From Hyalella azteca (lineage: Eukaryota; Arthropoda; Malacostraca; Amphipoda; Hyalellidae): a stretch of DNA of 64,000 nt. The position numbers and the translations under genes were made by a program. The DNA lies in contig NW_025947191.1 in assembly GCF_000764305.2 (NCBI RefSeq), positions 1 through 64,000 on the forward strand. The letters are read 5' to 3'. Below the pieces are notes generated by a model. The model was given only the letters and a program-made list of their open reading frames with translations. It made no database searches and was not told the DNA's origin. Below, in pieces: positions 55,301-61,539 of the stretch (within the stretch, counting starts at the first letter, position 1; each line of letters opens with the position of its first letter).

Positions 55301-58300
55301 GTCATTAAGTTAAGATCAAGTTGAATAAATAATTGCTCAAAAAGTGAAAAAAAAATCCAACTCTAGGTCTAATTTTAATCAAGTTTCTTAAAGAAGTAAT
55401 TTTTTGAAAATACAGCAATTAGCGCAATTGTATCCTCTGTTAATAGTAACTTCAAGAAAGCTTCCAAAAATACGCAGCTAGCACAATAATCTCAAGAGTA
55501 AAGACGTTGAACACGTTCAGGCAAGCTCTCGAAGTTACGCGTTTTCGATGAAAATTTGGTCAATTCTTGCCCTCTCTGAAAAATCATATCTCGAGTTCTA
55601 TTAAAGGTAGGATCATGAAACAGGGTCCAAATTAAAGGCAAAGACTGGTGCTTTATTATTAGATTTGTTGAAAAAATCTACAAATTTTTTCCGTAGAGTT
55701 GTGAAGAAAAAAGTGAAAAAGTTGGTGAAAAGTTGATCACAGTTCTGCTCACAACTTTGTGAGTTTTCATTTTTTCGGAAATCTGTATATGGACAACCTT
55801 GTGTATCTCGTCAAGACGCTCAGAGAATATGTCGTTAGAATTTCAAAAGTCCTTACGGTTTGGCCGTGGAAGTTGAAAAACAACCGAAATATGGCCAAAA
55901 AAATTTTTCAGGGTGAACTTTGACCCCAAATTTGGAGATGAAGTTTTGACCTGACAAATAATCGTTCGGTATTCCAAACACACTCTAATCCTTGAACTTC
56001 CGGCTGAAATCAAGCGCATTCCTCTGGCTTTGCAACTTTTTGCTATGAGCGTTTCCGCAACCTCATTTTAGGTAATTTTTCAACCAAAATTTCTCCATTT
56101 ATGGAGATTTTGAAGGGGAAGGAGTGGAAATTTCGGAAATCCGACAAAAAGGTTTGGTACATAAAATATGCGTACGTGTCTGTGCCAATTTTCAAAAGAT
56201 TCTAACGGGTAAGCTCCTGGGAAAAATGGCTCGAGTGAAAACTTTGACCTCAAACCCCCTGTACGTGATTATATAGCAGCAGCATATCAATGGTGGAGAG
56301 TATAAGTATAGCGTCCGCTTCGCTGGCTGTAGGCACACAGAAAGTGAGCCGCGCCTGCCGATGAACCAACCTCTTTTTCGTCCGTAGCAGGATTCGAACC
56401 CGGGTTCGTTGGGGACCGCGTGACACCTTAGCCACCTTGACCACGGTAGCTCGAGTGCATGAGCAAAAAAAATAAGCTAGAAAATTGTGCAACTCCTTGA
56501 AAATTGAAATGCATTCTCTGGTCACTAGTCGTACACTTATATATATGTTTATCATTCAATATTGGTGTACTAATATAAGTTTTTTACTAGTAAATAGCTA
56601 AACATTCAAAAACCGATATCGACCATTTTTCAAAGTTGAAATAAGGTTGTTTTACGTCCTTTCTAGTTATGGTCAGACTTCGACGTTGATCGGACATTTA
56701 ATTTTGGTTGTTCAGCATTTCAACCTGAAATCAACATTGATAGAACGTTTGAAAATAAATAAATATTCAACGTACCAATATCGACGTTGTTTCAACGTTG
56801 AAATAAGATTGTTTTACGTCGGTTCTAGTTTGGTCAGATTTCGACGTCGATTGTTTTTTTTAATTTTGGCTGTTCAGCATTTCAACCTGAAATTAACATT
56901 GATTCAACGTTTAAATATTAGTAAACATTCAACGTACCAAAATCGACGTTATTTCAACTTTGAAATAATATTGTTTAACGTCCCTTCTAGTGTCGGTCAG
57001 ATTTCGACGTTGATATGACGTTCAACTTGGGTTTTTCAACATTTCAACCTGAAATCAACTAATAATCAACATTGTTTCAACGTCAGATGCCTGCTGGGTC
57101 TTTTTTAGACAATGTTTGTTATATGGTGCCCTACAGAAATTTTTACATCTCTTCACGCTGACTTGGTTGTTGTTCTATACTGTCGGATTTTAATTGAAAA
57201 ATAGCTGCCATAATTTCCTCCCGATTTTATATTGCGAGTGTTCAAGACGGAAATTCGGAACAATTACTTAATCCTGATAAAAGAAGTTCCGGGATTCCCA
57301 AGTGAAGCTCTGCAAGAACTTTCATGGTAACTATCGCCCGAGCATTAAAACGAATTTCAATGGTTTAATGATTCATTTCAAAATATAATTTTTTGTATAA
57401 CATTAAAAATTTAAACTTGGAAAGAGCTCATATGATATCGCAAATGGTGAAGAGGAGCTATCAGGGAATTATGAGATGAGATCATTGTGGCTGACGACTG
57501 TTGGATGCTCGATCGTGGTAAATATCGAATCGCCTTCAAAAAACTTATGTTGTTTATAATCTGATGAATGTCAGAGCTAAAAAATTATTCTTTCTCGTCA
57601 ATCAAAGGAGTGCTTTATGTCTTTAGTACAGTGTTATTCTAAATGATGGACCCGATTAAATAAATGCGTATCTATTTGAGTATGAATTGAAAAAGAATAA
57701 AATATACAAGAAACTGAATGCCTAATAAATGTCTCTGCCAACAACTTATGTAGGAAAACATATTTCACTTTCTCAATCTGTTTAACTGTATTCTGTATTG
57801 ACCGGCGTAACAAGTTTGTCCTGTTTGCTGCTGTCATCAATTCCGAAATGAATAAGTTGAAACTAGAGAAAGTTGGAGTGTAATGATTTGAAAATTTGTT
57901 CCATTGTAGCCCAGGAACTCTAAAAAAATTATTAACATAATGCGTAAACGAATGCACTGCACCTTTTCCTGGCCGCATCTCAGTAATCTGCTGCGTGCCT
58001 AGTCCCTGTAAGGCAATACATCATTAATTTAATTTAGGGCGTATTAATTCAATTTATGCGACAGGCATTGTCTTCACTCAGGTCACCAACTACAGTGCGA
58101 GACTTTTTGTGTGATGTGTCAATCCAGTTCTTCCACACTAGCCAGTTTCACTAGCCAGACTATATCTTAAGCCAAGGAGTTTAATTTTGCAAGGTTCTCT
58201 TCCTGCAATTACATTATAAATCACCCTTAATAATGAACAATAGGCATATATATATTTTATTGTCGGAATCGTTGCTAGTCTGTCGCGTACTTCGTGTTAT

Positions 58301-58577
58301 TGAACAAAATATTAAAATATCAGTTTTGTTTCGCATATTACCACTTAATAATAATATTGAACAGTTATTTTTTTCAAATCCTAACGTAAGATGAGTCCTA
58401 ACACAATGGAAGAATATGTCACTCAACAGATGGAATGCCGCAACAACCTCGGCGAGGACTACGACGACGAACTCTGGCAACGCGACAACGTGCGGCGCGT
58501 GCAGATCTGGGCTACGCTTGACATACTCGACCCTTACACCATCCCCGGCTACAACCCCAGCGGGAGGAAGAAGAGAG
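22306..58577 (+). CDS. Large secreted helical-repeat protein, stereocilin/mesothelin-like (tentative); 20-exon gene span, 3' end not in view
   Basis: Twenty plus-strand exons chain with compatible phases at all 19 introns and no internal stop. They give 2752 coding bases (917 codons plus one base). The protein begins MRELSLYLFLLAG, a signal peptide completed by exon 2, and reaches RKKR, a furin-type site, at residues 914-917. In between it is Leu-rich, apparently all-helical, low in cysteine and rich in N-glycosylation sequons. It repeats a pattern of Trp, about ten residues, L-x2-L-x2-L-x-LP-x3-L, seen in exons 5, 6, 16-17 and 18-19. That pattern and the late furin site recall the mesothelin/stereocilin/otoancorin superfamily of extracellular superhelical, often GPI-anchored adhesion proteins. 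The family is an inference; an unrelated helical-repeat protein is the alternative. Many exons are 42-54 codons, suggesting repeat-by-exon growth. Introns hold most of the mobile elements in the window. Confidence 0.7.
23451..23526 (+). CDS. Helical-repeat gene exon 2
   Basis: The acceptor ccccctttag is followed by a phase-1 entry that completes the signal peptide (GVAGHTGA) and continues AQLDFLQELQSSTGVRERV. The donor GGGT|gtgagt leaves phase 2. The exon is GC-rich against an AT-rich flank. Confidence 0.75.
24556..25335. repeat. Tandem array of about 280-300-bp units, 2.6 copies
   Basis: Each unit holds ATACGTTTAAAAACTACTTT, GTATCTCCAAT, CATTGTCTCTGACTTTAC, AAATTTCAGATCGATTGGAC and GATTTGTAGCAGACA in order. 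Units start near 24556 and 24857, with a partial one near 25138. It ends in a short GACA microsatellite. Confidence 0.75.
26884..27490 (+). mobile_element. 3' end of a CR1/L2-like non-LTR retrotransposon
   Basis: A 178-codon open frame matches the C-terminal tail after the reverse transcriptase in CR1/L2-type elements: YGNATLYGLP, LQSVMSAAARL, LRDLHWLGMQQRTKFKVAV, TFRCLHGLAPPYL, a VPSTR block, and FRRRLKTELF. After the stop the copy ends in a short AATAATAATAACAACAA tail rather than poly(A), as expected for this group. It is 5'-truncated, lies in intron 2 of the helical-repeat gene in the same orientation, and ends about 25 bp before exon 3. Confidence 0.75.
27516..27654 (+). CDS. Helical-repeat gene exon 3, with donor inside a minisatellite
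   Basis: The acceptor is cttctcgcag; one base completes the previous Val, then 46 codons run to LPSNLWRMYG and the donor GGG|gtgagt in phase 0. A sequon (NAS) is present. The acceptor lies about 25 bp after the end of a CR1-like retroelement fragment. The 3' exon end with its donor is the first unit of a tandem repeat running to 27900. Confidence 0.75.
27636..27900. repeat. Minisatellite of about 39-44 bp units carrying copies of the exon 3 donor
   Basis: Seven units contain TGTGGCGCATGTACGGGGTGAGT followed by GTTGGGTGAGTCCTTAA or variants; the first unit is the real 3' end of exon 3. The donor-equivalent positions are 27655, 27695 (GC), 27735, 27774, 27813 (GA), 27857 and 27896. Confidence 0.85.
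29081..30731 (-). mobile_element. Tc1-like transposon with inner and outer repeats, decayed
   Basis: The ends begin CACTTGTGCCC and are inverted copies of about 27 bp, flanked by TA (29079-29080, 30732-30733). A second pair of ATTCGTACCC-type motifs lies inside each end (about 29287 and 30518), an inner/outer repeat layout. The 1651-bp length is normal for Tc1. It lies in intron 3 of the helical-repeat gene, opposite to the gene. Confidence 0.85.
29285..30337 (-). pseudogene. Tc1-family DD34E transposase, frameshifted
   Basis: The minus-strand frame from 30337 gives paired helix-turn-helix domains (about residues 10-50 and 70-115) and the first catalytic Asp in LWRDETKIELFG (residue 155). 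After 29666 the frame is lost. Reading must change frame at least twice before QQDNNSKYTSK (second Asp) and HLNPIENLWR (Glu). Asp to Glu spacing is 34 residues (DD34E). All catalytic residues remain but the gene is broken. Confidence 0.85.
31905..32060 (+). CDS. Helical-repeat gene exon 4
   Basis: Acceptor cactttcacag, 52 codons, donor GTTAAC|gtgagt, phase 0 on both sides. The translation has sequons NDT and NVT and an amphipathic helical pattern (YLSQRVRDEMDVLRRV). Confidence 0.8.
34087..34256 (+). CDS. Helical-repeat gene exon 5, with one clear Trp/LP repeat
   Basis: Acceptor ttctgtaaccag, 56 codons plus two bases, donor ACACAG|gtcaca. The donor is weak but gives the phase needed by exon 6. 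The translation contains GDWTQENIINLKPILFQLP, the best single example of the repeated W...L..L...LP pattern. Confidence 0.7.
34498..34768 (+). CDS. Helical-repeat gene exon 6
   Basis: Acceptor tttgttgcacag, one base then 90 codons, donor CTAACC|gtgagt, phase 0 out. It has two cysteines (LCMNN, SCPSQ), a Ser/Gly/Glu-rich loop, and a second W...LP repeat (NWDRDTFAKMTNLSILPDAF). The exon has markedly higher GC than its introns. Confidence 0.8.
35024..35155 (+). CDS. Helical-repeat gene exon 7
   Basis: Acceptor tattaacgcag, 44 codons, donor GACAGG|gtttgt, phase 0 on both sides. The translation is a charged helix (ALGRYLVERIFEAEKVRREN) with no cysteine. Confidence 0.7.
35611..35772 (+). CDS. Helical-repeat gene exon 8
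   Basis: Acceptor acaacaaacag, 54 codons, donor GCATTG|gtatgt, phase 0 on both sides. It reads AVISPLRTAGLMQFVYATD onward to a short acidic helix. Confidence 0.75.
36126..36198 (+). CDS. Helical-repeat gene exon 9
   Basis: Acceptor tcatcctatag, 24 codons plus one base, donor CTTG|gtgagt, phase 0 in and phase 1 out. The translation is VLETTIQSLFSYPQPLTSEQ followed by IRTL. This exon is too short to appear as an open frame of any length. Confidence 0.7.
37196..37329 (+). CDS. Helical-repeat gene exon 10
   Basis: Acceptor tcattatgcag, two bases completing Gly, then 44 codons to the donor GCCAAG|gtcggt in phase 0. It contains the sequon NYT and the helix ELKWLITAIQNTAG. A hAT-like element lies 51 bp downstream in the intron. 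Confidence 0.7.
37381..38275. mobile_element. hAT-like non-autonomous element with exact 8-bp target duplication
   Basis: Ends CAGAGGTGGGCAG and CTGCCCAGCTCTG are imperfect inverted repeats flanked by ATAGTTGC on both sides (37373-37380, 38276-38283). Subterminal regions carry many GTAGCGGTAGCG copies, a usual hAT transposase-binding layout. It has no open frame of note. It lies in intron 10 of the helical-repeat gene, starting 51 bp after exon 10. Confidence 0.9.
37754..37966. repeat. Large imperfect hairpin inside the hAT-like element
   Basis: Arms of about 80-90 bp (ACAGTTATTTTTATGTTTCA / AACATAAAAATAACTGT, with CTACATGGATGT and TATATGTGGATAAT further in) face each other. It may be a second, nested foldback insertion. 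Confidence 0.7.
38390..38575 (+). CDS. Helical-repeat gene exon 11
   Basis: Acceptor aaccaaccaccag (poor pyrimidine tract), 62 codons, donor TTAAAC|gtgagt, phase 0 on both sides. The translation includes ALEYIPDELLSAISMESFED and a following helix. The start is the least certain part; an AG 12 bases further in does not keep phase. Confidence 0.65.
39078..39209 (+). CDS. Helical-repeat gene exon 12
   Basis: 44 codons from TTCAAG|GTGGTT to AAGTTG|gtaaga, phase 0 on both sides, the same length as exons 7 and 10. It reads VVASDLLKLLSGNTKERIP and ends in WALGMLPSSKL. The acceptor tract is weak. A better tract ends at 38976 but would break phase with exon 11. Confidence 0.6.
39663..39824 (+). CDS. 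Helical-repeat gene exon 13
   Basis: Strong acceptor (cctttttccgcag), 54 codons, donor CAAGCA|gtatgt, phase 0 on both sides. It reads GLAMSEKAFKNGVNMNTDAN and continues with FLQAVDARNIPTSNIVQQL. Confidence 0.8.
40700..41335. repeat. Three diverged tandem units of about 260 bp inside the foldback element
   Basis: Each unit carries TCGTTCAAACGGATGTCG-like sequence, GCTCGC with GTAGCACC (or GTTGCGCC), CTGCCTTCAAAA and, in two units, ATCACTCTCCT and GACACAGTA. Units begin near 40705, 40970 and 41240; the last is short. Confidence 0.65.
41626..41826. repeat. Second copy of the 21340-21605 dispersed repeat
   Basis: It shares ACAGTCGAAAATTCGCCGTG, TAATCGACTTCGTTGCCCA and a GCTTGACTG block with the first copy. 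It sits within the foldback element region. Confidence 0.5.
43885..44018 (+). CDS. Helical-repeat gene exon 14
   Basis: Strong acceptor (ctcgcccctcag), 44 codons plus two bases, donor TTCGG|gtgatt, phase 2 out. It reads CYVLKDLFVNYSATEML (sequon NYS) and ends in LLTPSAIERMPICVVAAFG. Confidence 0.8.
44740..44826 (-). repeat. tRNA-derived SINE head
   Basis: On the minus strand an A-box-like TGGCTAAACGGTACTGG is followed about 30 bases later by a B-box-like GGAGTCCGAATCC. No tRNA cloverleaf with paired acceptor ends is obvious, so a SINE or tRNA pseudogene is more likely than a working tRNA. Confidence 0.5.
46186..46220. repeat. Perfect hairpin, 15-bp arms
   Basis: ATCGTCACCAATAAT and its exact complement flank CATCG. 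A further direct copy of GTCACCAATAATCATCGATG lies at about 46249. Confidence 0.85.
46504..46648 (+). CDS. Helical-repeat gene exon 15
   Basis: Acceptor tattcttctcag, one base completing Gly, then 48 codons to the donor GCTAAG|gtgaag in phase 0. The translation begins PDRLRRLDGVSKTILLDRLV. Confidence 0.75.
46999..47085 (+). CDS. Helical-repeat gene exon 16 (probable)
   Basis: Acceptor cattcatttctcag, 29 codons, donor ACGCGG|gtgaaa, phase 0 on both sides. It reads CLVFATFPGIAVTQPSLSQK followed by LLQSGSWTR, and the Trp starts another W...LP repeat completed in exon 17. Because its length is a multiple of three, skipping would also keep frame, so inclusion is not forced. Confidence 0.55.
47294..47419 (+). 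CDS. Helical-repeat gene exon 17
   Basis: Acceptor atattcaatgcag, 42 codons, donor TTCAAC|gtaaga, phase 0 on both sides. It reads NTYRGILLFFPTDLLNAV, with FP in place of the usual LP of the repeat. Confidence 0.75.
47600..47700 (+). repeat. tRNA-derived SINE head
   Basis: GGAGCAACGGTAGCGACACC (A-box-like) and GGGTTCGAGCC (B-box-like) are spaced as in tRNA genes. The fold is incomplete. It lies in intron 17 of the helical-repeat gene. Confidence 0.5.
48111..48193 (+). CDS. Helical-repeat gene exon 18
   Basis: Acceptor ggacccctccag, 27 codons plus two bases, donor AAAGG|gtgagt, phase 2 out. The translation is SLAASALMPCLDGGRRAAIA followed by NLITKYKG. This exon is too short for open-frame listing. 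Confidence 0.7.
48889..50325. mobile_element. CCCAGTTAAAA TIR-family member, diverged
   Basis: Starts CCCAGTTAAAAA and ends AATTTTAACTGGG, with TG on both outer sides. The interior has little visible likeness to the 59408 copy except at the ends, and no transposase. It lies in intron 18. The single N of the window is inside it (49912). Confidence 0.6.
52954..53113 (+). CDS. Helical-repeat gene exon 19
   Basis: Acceptor ccatcattttgacag, one base then 53 codons, donor CGACAG|gtcgct, phase 0 out. It contains a clear repeat (DPQTWRNMSGLCCLLYTLP) and a local cluster of cysteines (CC, C, CRC), unlike the rest of the protein. Confidence 0.75.
54312..54560. repeat. Degenerate interstitial CCTAA/CCTAAC (telomere-like) tract
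   Basis: About 230 bp are built mainly of CCTAAC, CCTTACC and CCTAACC words, an imperfect form of (CCTAA)n, the complement of the arthropod TTAGG repeat. Order is too degraded for a recent telomere insertion. Confidence 0.6.
54672..54711. repeat. Perfect 40-bp palindrome without loop
   Basis: The half TTGGTTTGCATTTCCAACAT is followed directly by its exact complement. Related GCATATCCAAATGTGTTGGA sequence follows to 54770. Confidence 0.9.
55500..56270. other. Intronic non-coding stretch within the 53781-57096 element
   Basis: Rich in GAAATTT/AAAATTT words with CTTTGACC motifs repeated (about 55918, 56242). It looks like an old repeat of unknown class. No open frame supported. Confidence 0.3.
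56380..56455 (-). repeat. tRNA-derived SINE head or tRNA pseudogene
   Basis: On the minus strand TGGTCAAGGTGG (A-box) and GGGTTCGAATCC (B-box, consensus) are about 42 bases apart. The acceptor-stem halves do not pair well, so a functional tRNA is unlikely. Confidence 0.55.
58391..58577 (+). CDS. Helical-repeat gene exon 20, ends in a furin-like RKKR site
   Basis: Acceptor aatcctaacgtaag, 62 codons plus one base, donor AGAG|gtgagt, phase 1 out. The translation ends YNPSGRKKRG, a polybasic cleavage motif. It enters in phase 0 exactly as exon 19 leaves, although the intron is about 5.3 kb and full of repeats. The exon opens with ATG, so an alternative first exon of another transcript is possible. 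Confidence 0.7.
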
Positions 58578-59407
58578 GTGAGTAGTTGCTGCAATCAATT
58601 TAAAATATGCGATAAAAAATCATGGACTTTCCGACTCCATGCTATGAAGACAGTCTTCAGGGTTTTCGGAGCTTACAAATGCTTAATTTTTTTACCAAGC
58701 TCATGAAAGTTATGGATGCTTGTGCGAAATTTCATCCAAAATTCTAACGTAAATCAACACTAGTCAGAAAACTTCATTTAAATTTGAAATCATCATGAAA
58801 TTTTGTAAATACACAAAAATATACGAATATTAGTCATAGTTGTTTTTATGATCGTGAAGTATGCATTTTCTTTTCAAAGAAGGTGAAACCACATACAATT
58901 TGGAGAATCTGTTTTACCACAGGTGCTAGGTACTTGGGAAGCACCAGAATCAGCCGCTCTATGCCCACTATAGGGTCTACTCTCTGATAAAAAAAAAGAC
59001 AGCTCCAAGAGTCTCGTTTTATATCCGGCGGCCAATATAGCGATCCTTAAAAAATTATTGTCTGTGCCAATTAAAAATTAACACCAGCAATGCACACGGC
59101 CGCATGCACATCTACATTCTTGTAAATGCGACAGCACTGCAGCGGCAGTGCAAGAAAAACCACTTGAGCCTCCTTATTGCGGCAGTTCGTATGCGCTGAA
59201 CCGATGCCTCAGCCGAGCTACGTCTCGACAACAGCGGCAGTGAGCGGCACAGTATTTGGCACCTGATACTTTCGGGACAGGCACGGCCGAATCTGAAAAG
59301 TGCGATAAAAATCTAATTCACGCTAATTTAACATATTCAATGCATTTATCCTTCTGACTGAACAATGTTGCGCTCAAGATAATTTGTTGAATTATTTTCC
59401 GTATCAT

Positions 59408-60973
59408 CCCAGTTAAAATTTAGGGCAGGGAATAGAGCAGGCCGTCGCCGGCTGCAGAGTCGACGTAGAGACGCGACAGAGCAGCGATAGAGCAGAAATG
59501 TCCGCTTTAGAGACGATATCGCCAGCCGCGTATCAGCGCTAATTAGCTTCTGAGTACCAGCCCAGGTGTGCTCTGTCCTGCCGTCACGCAGCCCTTACTG
59601 AGCACCGCCTGCTCAAACCTGCCCAACGCCTGCTCTGGGGCGGCTCTGGCAGCGTACGCGGCAGTTACGCGTCACCGTTTGTCAACAACGATTTAAAAAA
59701 AATTGTTCCTTCTCTCTCTCTGAGATCATCTAGACTTCTCTCTTGCAATGACAGGTTGTATTGACATTGGTTACTGACATTCTCATCGTATTGACTTTAG
59801 CAACGTAATTTAGAATCGAACAAACTCAATTATCGAGGAAATATACACATCAAATTACTCACCGCTATGAAATATCTGCAAACGTCGACTGAAGCTCCGG
59901 GATTCGAACGCAGATTCTCCGCGTCGTAGTCCACGCCTGTACCAGTTGACCGCCCGGACACCTTACCAGCCTAGGCTCTATGAACTACTTAACTATAATA
60001 CAGAACAAATGACTCGCCATCATCTAGCAAATCGAGGAATAGCTATATTTGTGGTTTAACTTGATAGATATTATTCATAATGCACTAATTTTAAAAAATG
60101 AACGAAGTAGCCATTCGTATGATCCCGTCAGTTAGATGTAAGTGAGTATTAGAGCTAAATTTGTTTAGTAATTTATCTTATTGCATTGGCTTCTTGTCAT
60201 TCGATAGTTTGATAGGAAAATTAACAACATACGCAAATCATTAGTCTACTGAAATCGCAAGTTATCCTGAGTTTTCATGCAAAGAAAGCGCCAAATAAAT
60301 TCACCAAATCTTAAATGAAAACGTTTCGGAGACCAGAACCGAAACGTAGGGAAAGTCGATCAATTTTATGAACCGATGATGGTGCTGGTTTACACATTTT
60401 CATTGAAAATATGATGAGTTTCCTCGGTATTTTCTTTGCCCTAACATTTACTGTTATAAACGCGTTTTCTGTATATCCATGTTAGAAAACTTTCTCATGA
60501 TAAACTGATTGATATCTCGCTTCAACGTTTCTGTTTAGAGTGTTAAAACTGGAAGAGCATATAAAATTCTTACGTAATTCGAAGTATTAAAATACTGACG
60601 TGAAATAAATATCATAAATGGCACCGGAAATTGGCACAAAATATCGTGCTATGCGAATGAACTAGATGGAGGATGAAGTTCATTCTCCTATCACTGTTTC
60701 CAACCCCTACCCTTCATCCCTCTCTCTAAACCCCCCCATGCACGGCCTGCGTATCTGCTCTGTACAGCTCCCTGCCGGGCAATCCCAAGTACCAGCGCTA
60801 AAACAGCGCAGAGTTCCGGCCCTGCCGAGCTGCTAGAATTTTCTCTCTATCAGCCATGGCGCAGCGCAGTTTTAGGGATAGATGGCCGGTTATAGTTTCG
60901 CGGCTCCATCCTGCTAAAGCGCGACCAGCCCGGCTAAACCCGACGCCGGTCTCGGCTCAAAATTTTAACTGGG
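59408..60973. mobile_element. Complete copy of the CCCAGTTAAAATT TIR family
   Basis: Bounded by CCCAGTTAAAATT and AATTTTAACTGGG, with AT on both outer sides. It has no open frame for a transposase. Its interior matches 12642-14380 in order. It contains a tRNA-like module (59890-59965, minus strand). Confidence 0.75.
59890..59965 (-). repeat. tRNA-like module inside the TIR element
   Basis: On the minus strand GCGGTCAACTGGTACAGGCG (A-box) is followed by CTGCGTTCGAATCCCGGAG (B-box). The related copy keeps a B-box remnant (GAGATTCGAATGCAG near 13138). Confidence 0.6.
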
Positions 60974-61399
60974 ATGGCATGCAACTTCCATCATCTTAAT
61001 TTTCTATTGAGGAAACTGTTCTGCAAGGGCCTCAAAATTCTGCGTCCATTGATGAAAAAGACAACAAAATCGAGTCACAGCAATAACTTGATTGCAGCTT
61101 TCATTTATTCAAACTTCATATCAAATGAGGATTTTTCTGCATACTTCGTCGGCAGCTGCATGGCAGTAGTGAGTTCTAAAATTATGTTCTTCTGGAGTAT
61201 TAAAATTTTCAACTGCAATGTAAATTCCTGGAGTGAAAACCGAAGAAATGACGGGCTTTAGTTATTAGGAATCATGAAATCAAATACGTTGATAACAAAT
61301 GGGCTCCTTAATTATTGTACACGATAGTTTACAGTAATACGACAGCTAGGGGTAGCGAGAACGTTCATATATAAGCAATCTCCTGCTTGAGTTATAACC

Positions 61400-61527
61400 C
61401 AGTTAAAATTTTGAGCCGAGACCGGCGCCGGGTTTAGCCGGGCTGGTCGCGCTTTAGCAGGATGGAGCCGTGAAACTATAACCGGCTATCTATCCCTGAA
61501 ACTACGCTGCGCCATGGCTGATATAGA
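61400..61527 (-). mobile_element. Inverted fragment of the TIR family end
   Basis: It is the reverse complement of about 60845-60973, starting at the terminal CCCAGTTAAAATTTTGAGCC and keeping GCTTTAGCAGGATGGAGCCG. Another possible family start (CCCCAGTTAAATTTCGG) follows at about 61538. Confidence 0.75.
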
Positions 61528-61539
61528 GACAAAATACCC

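Larger units (their letters stand above)
53781..57096. mobile_element. Element with CAGCAGGCAT ends and subterminal tandem repeats
   Basis: The left end CAGCAGGCAT and right end ATGCCTGCTG are inverted. Inside the left end two units of about 190 bp repeat (53781-54150: ACGTTGAAAC, TATTACGACGTTGAGATCGG, TCTTTCATGAAACG, CAACGTTGAATTCTCTGGTT). Inside the right end about three units of about 120 bp repeat (56640-57080: TTCAACCTGAAATCAACATT, TATTCAACGTACCAA, GTTTTACGTC). No transposase and no clear target duplication are seen. The middle carries later insertions. It lies in intron 19. Confidence 0.55.

Noticed and set aside
56380..56455. Functional tRNA gene
   Set aside because: A and B boxes are good but the acceptor stem does not close; treated as SINE or pseudogene.
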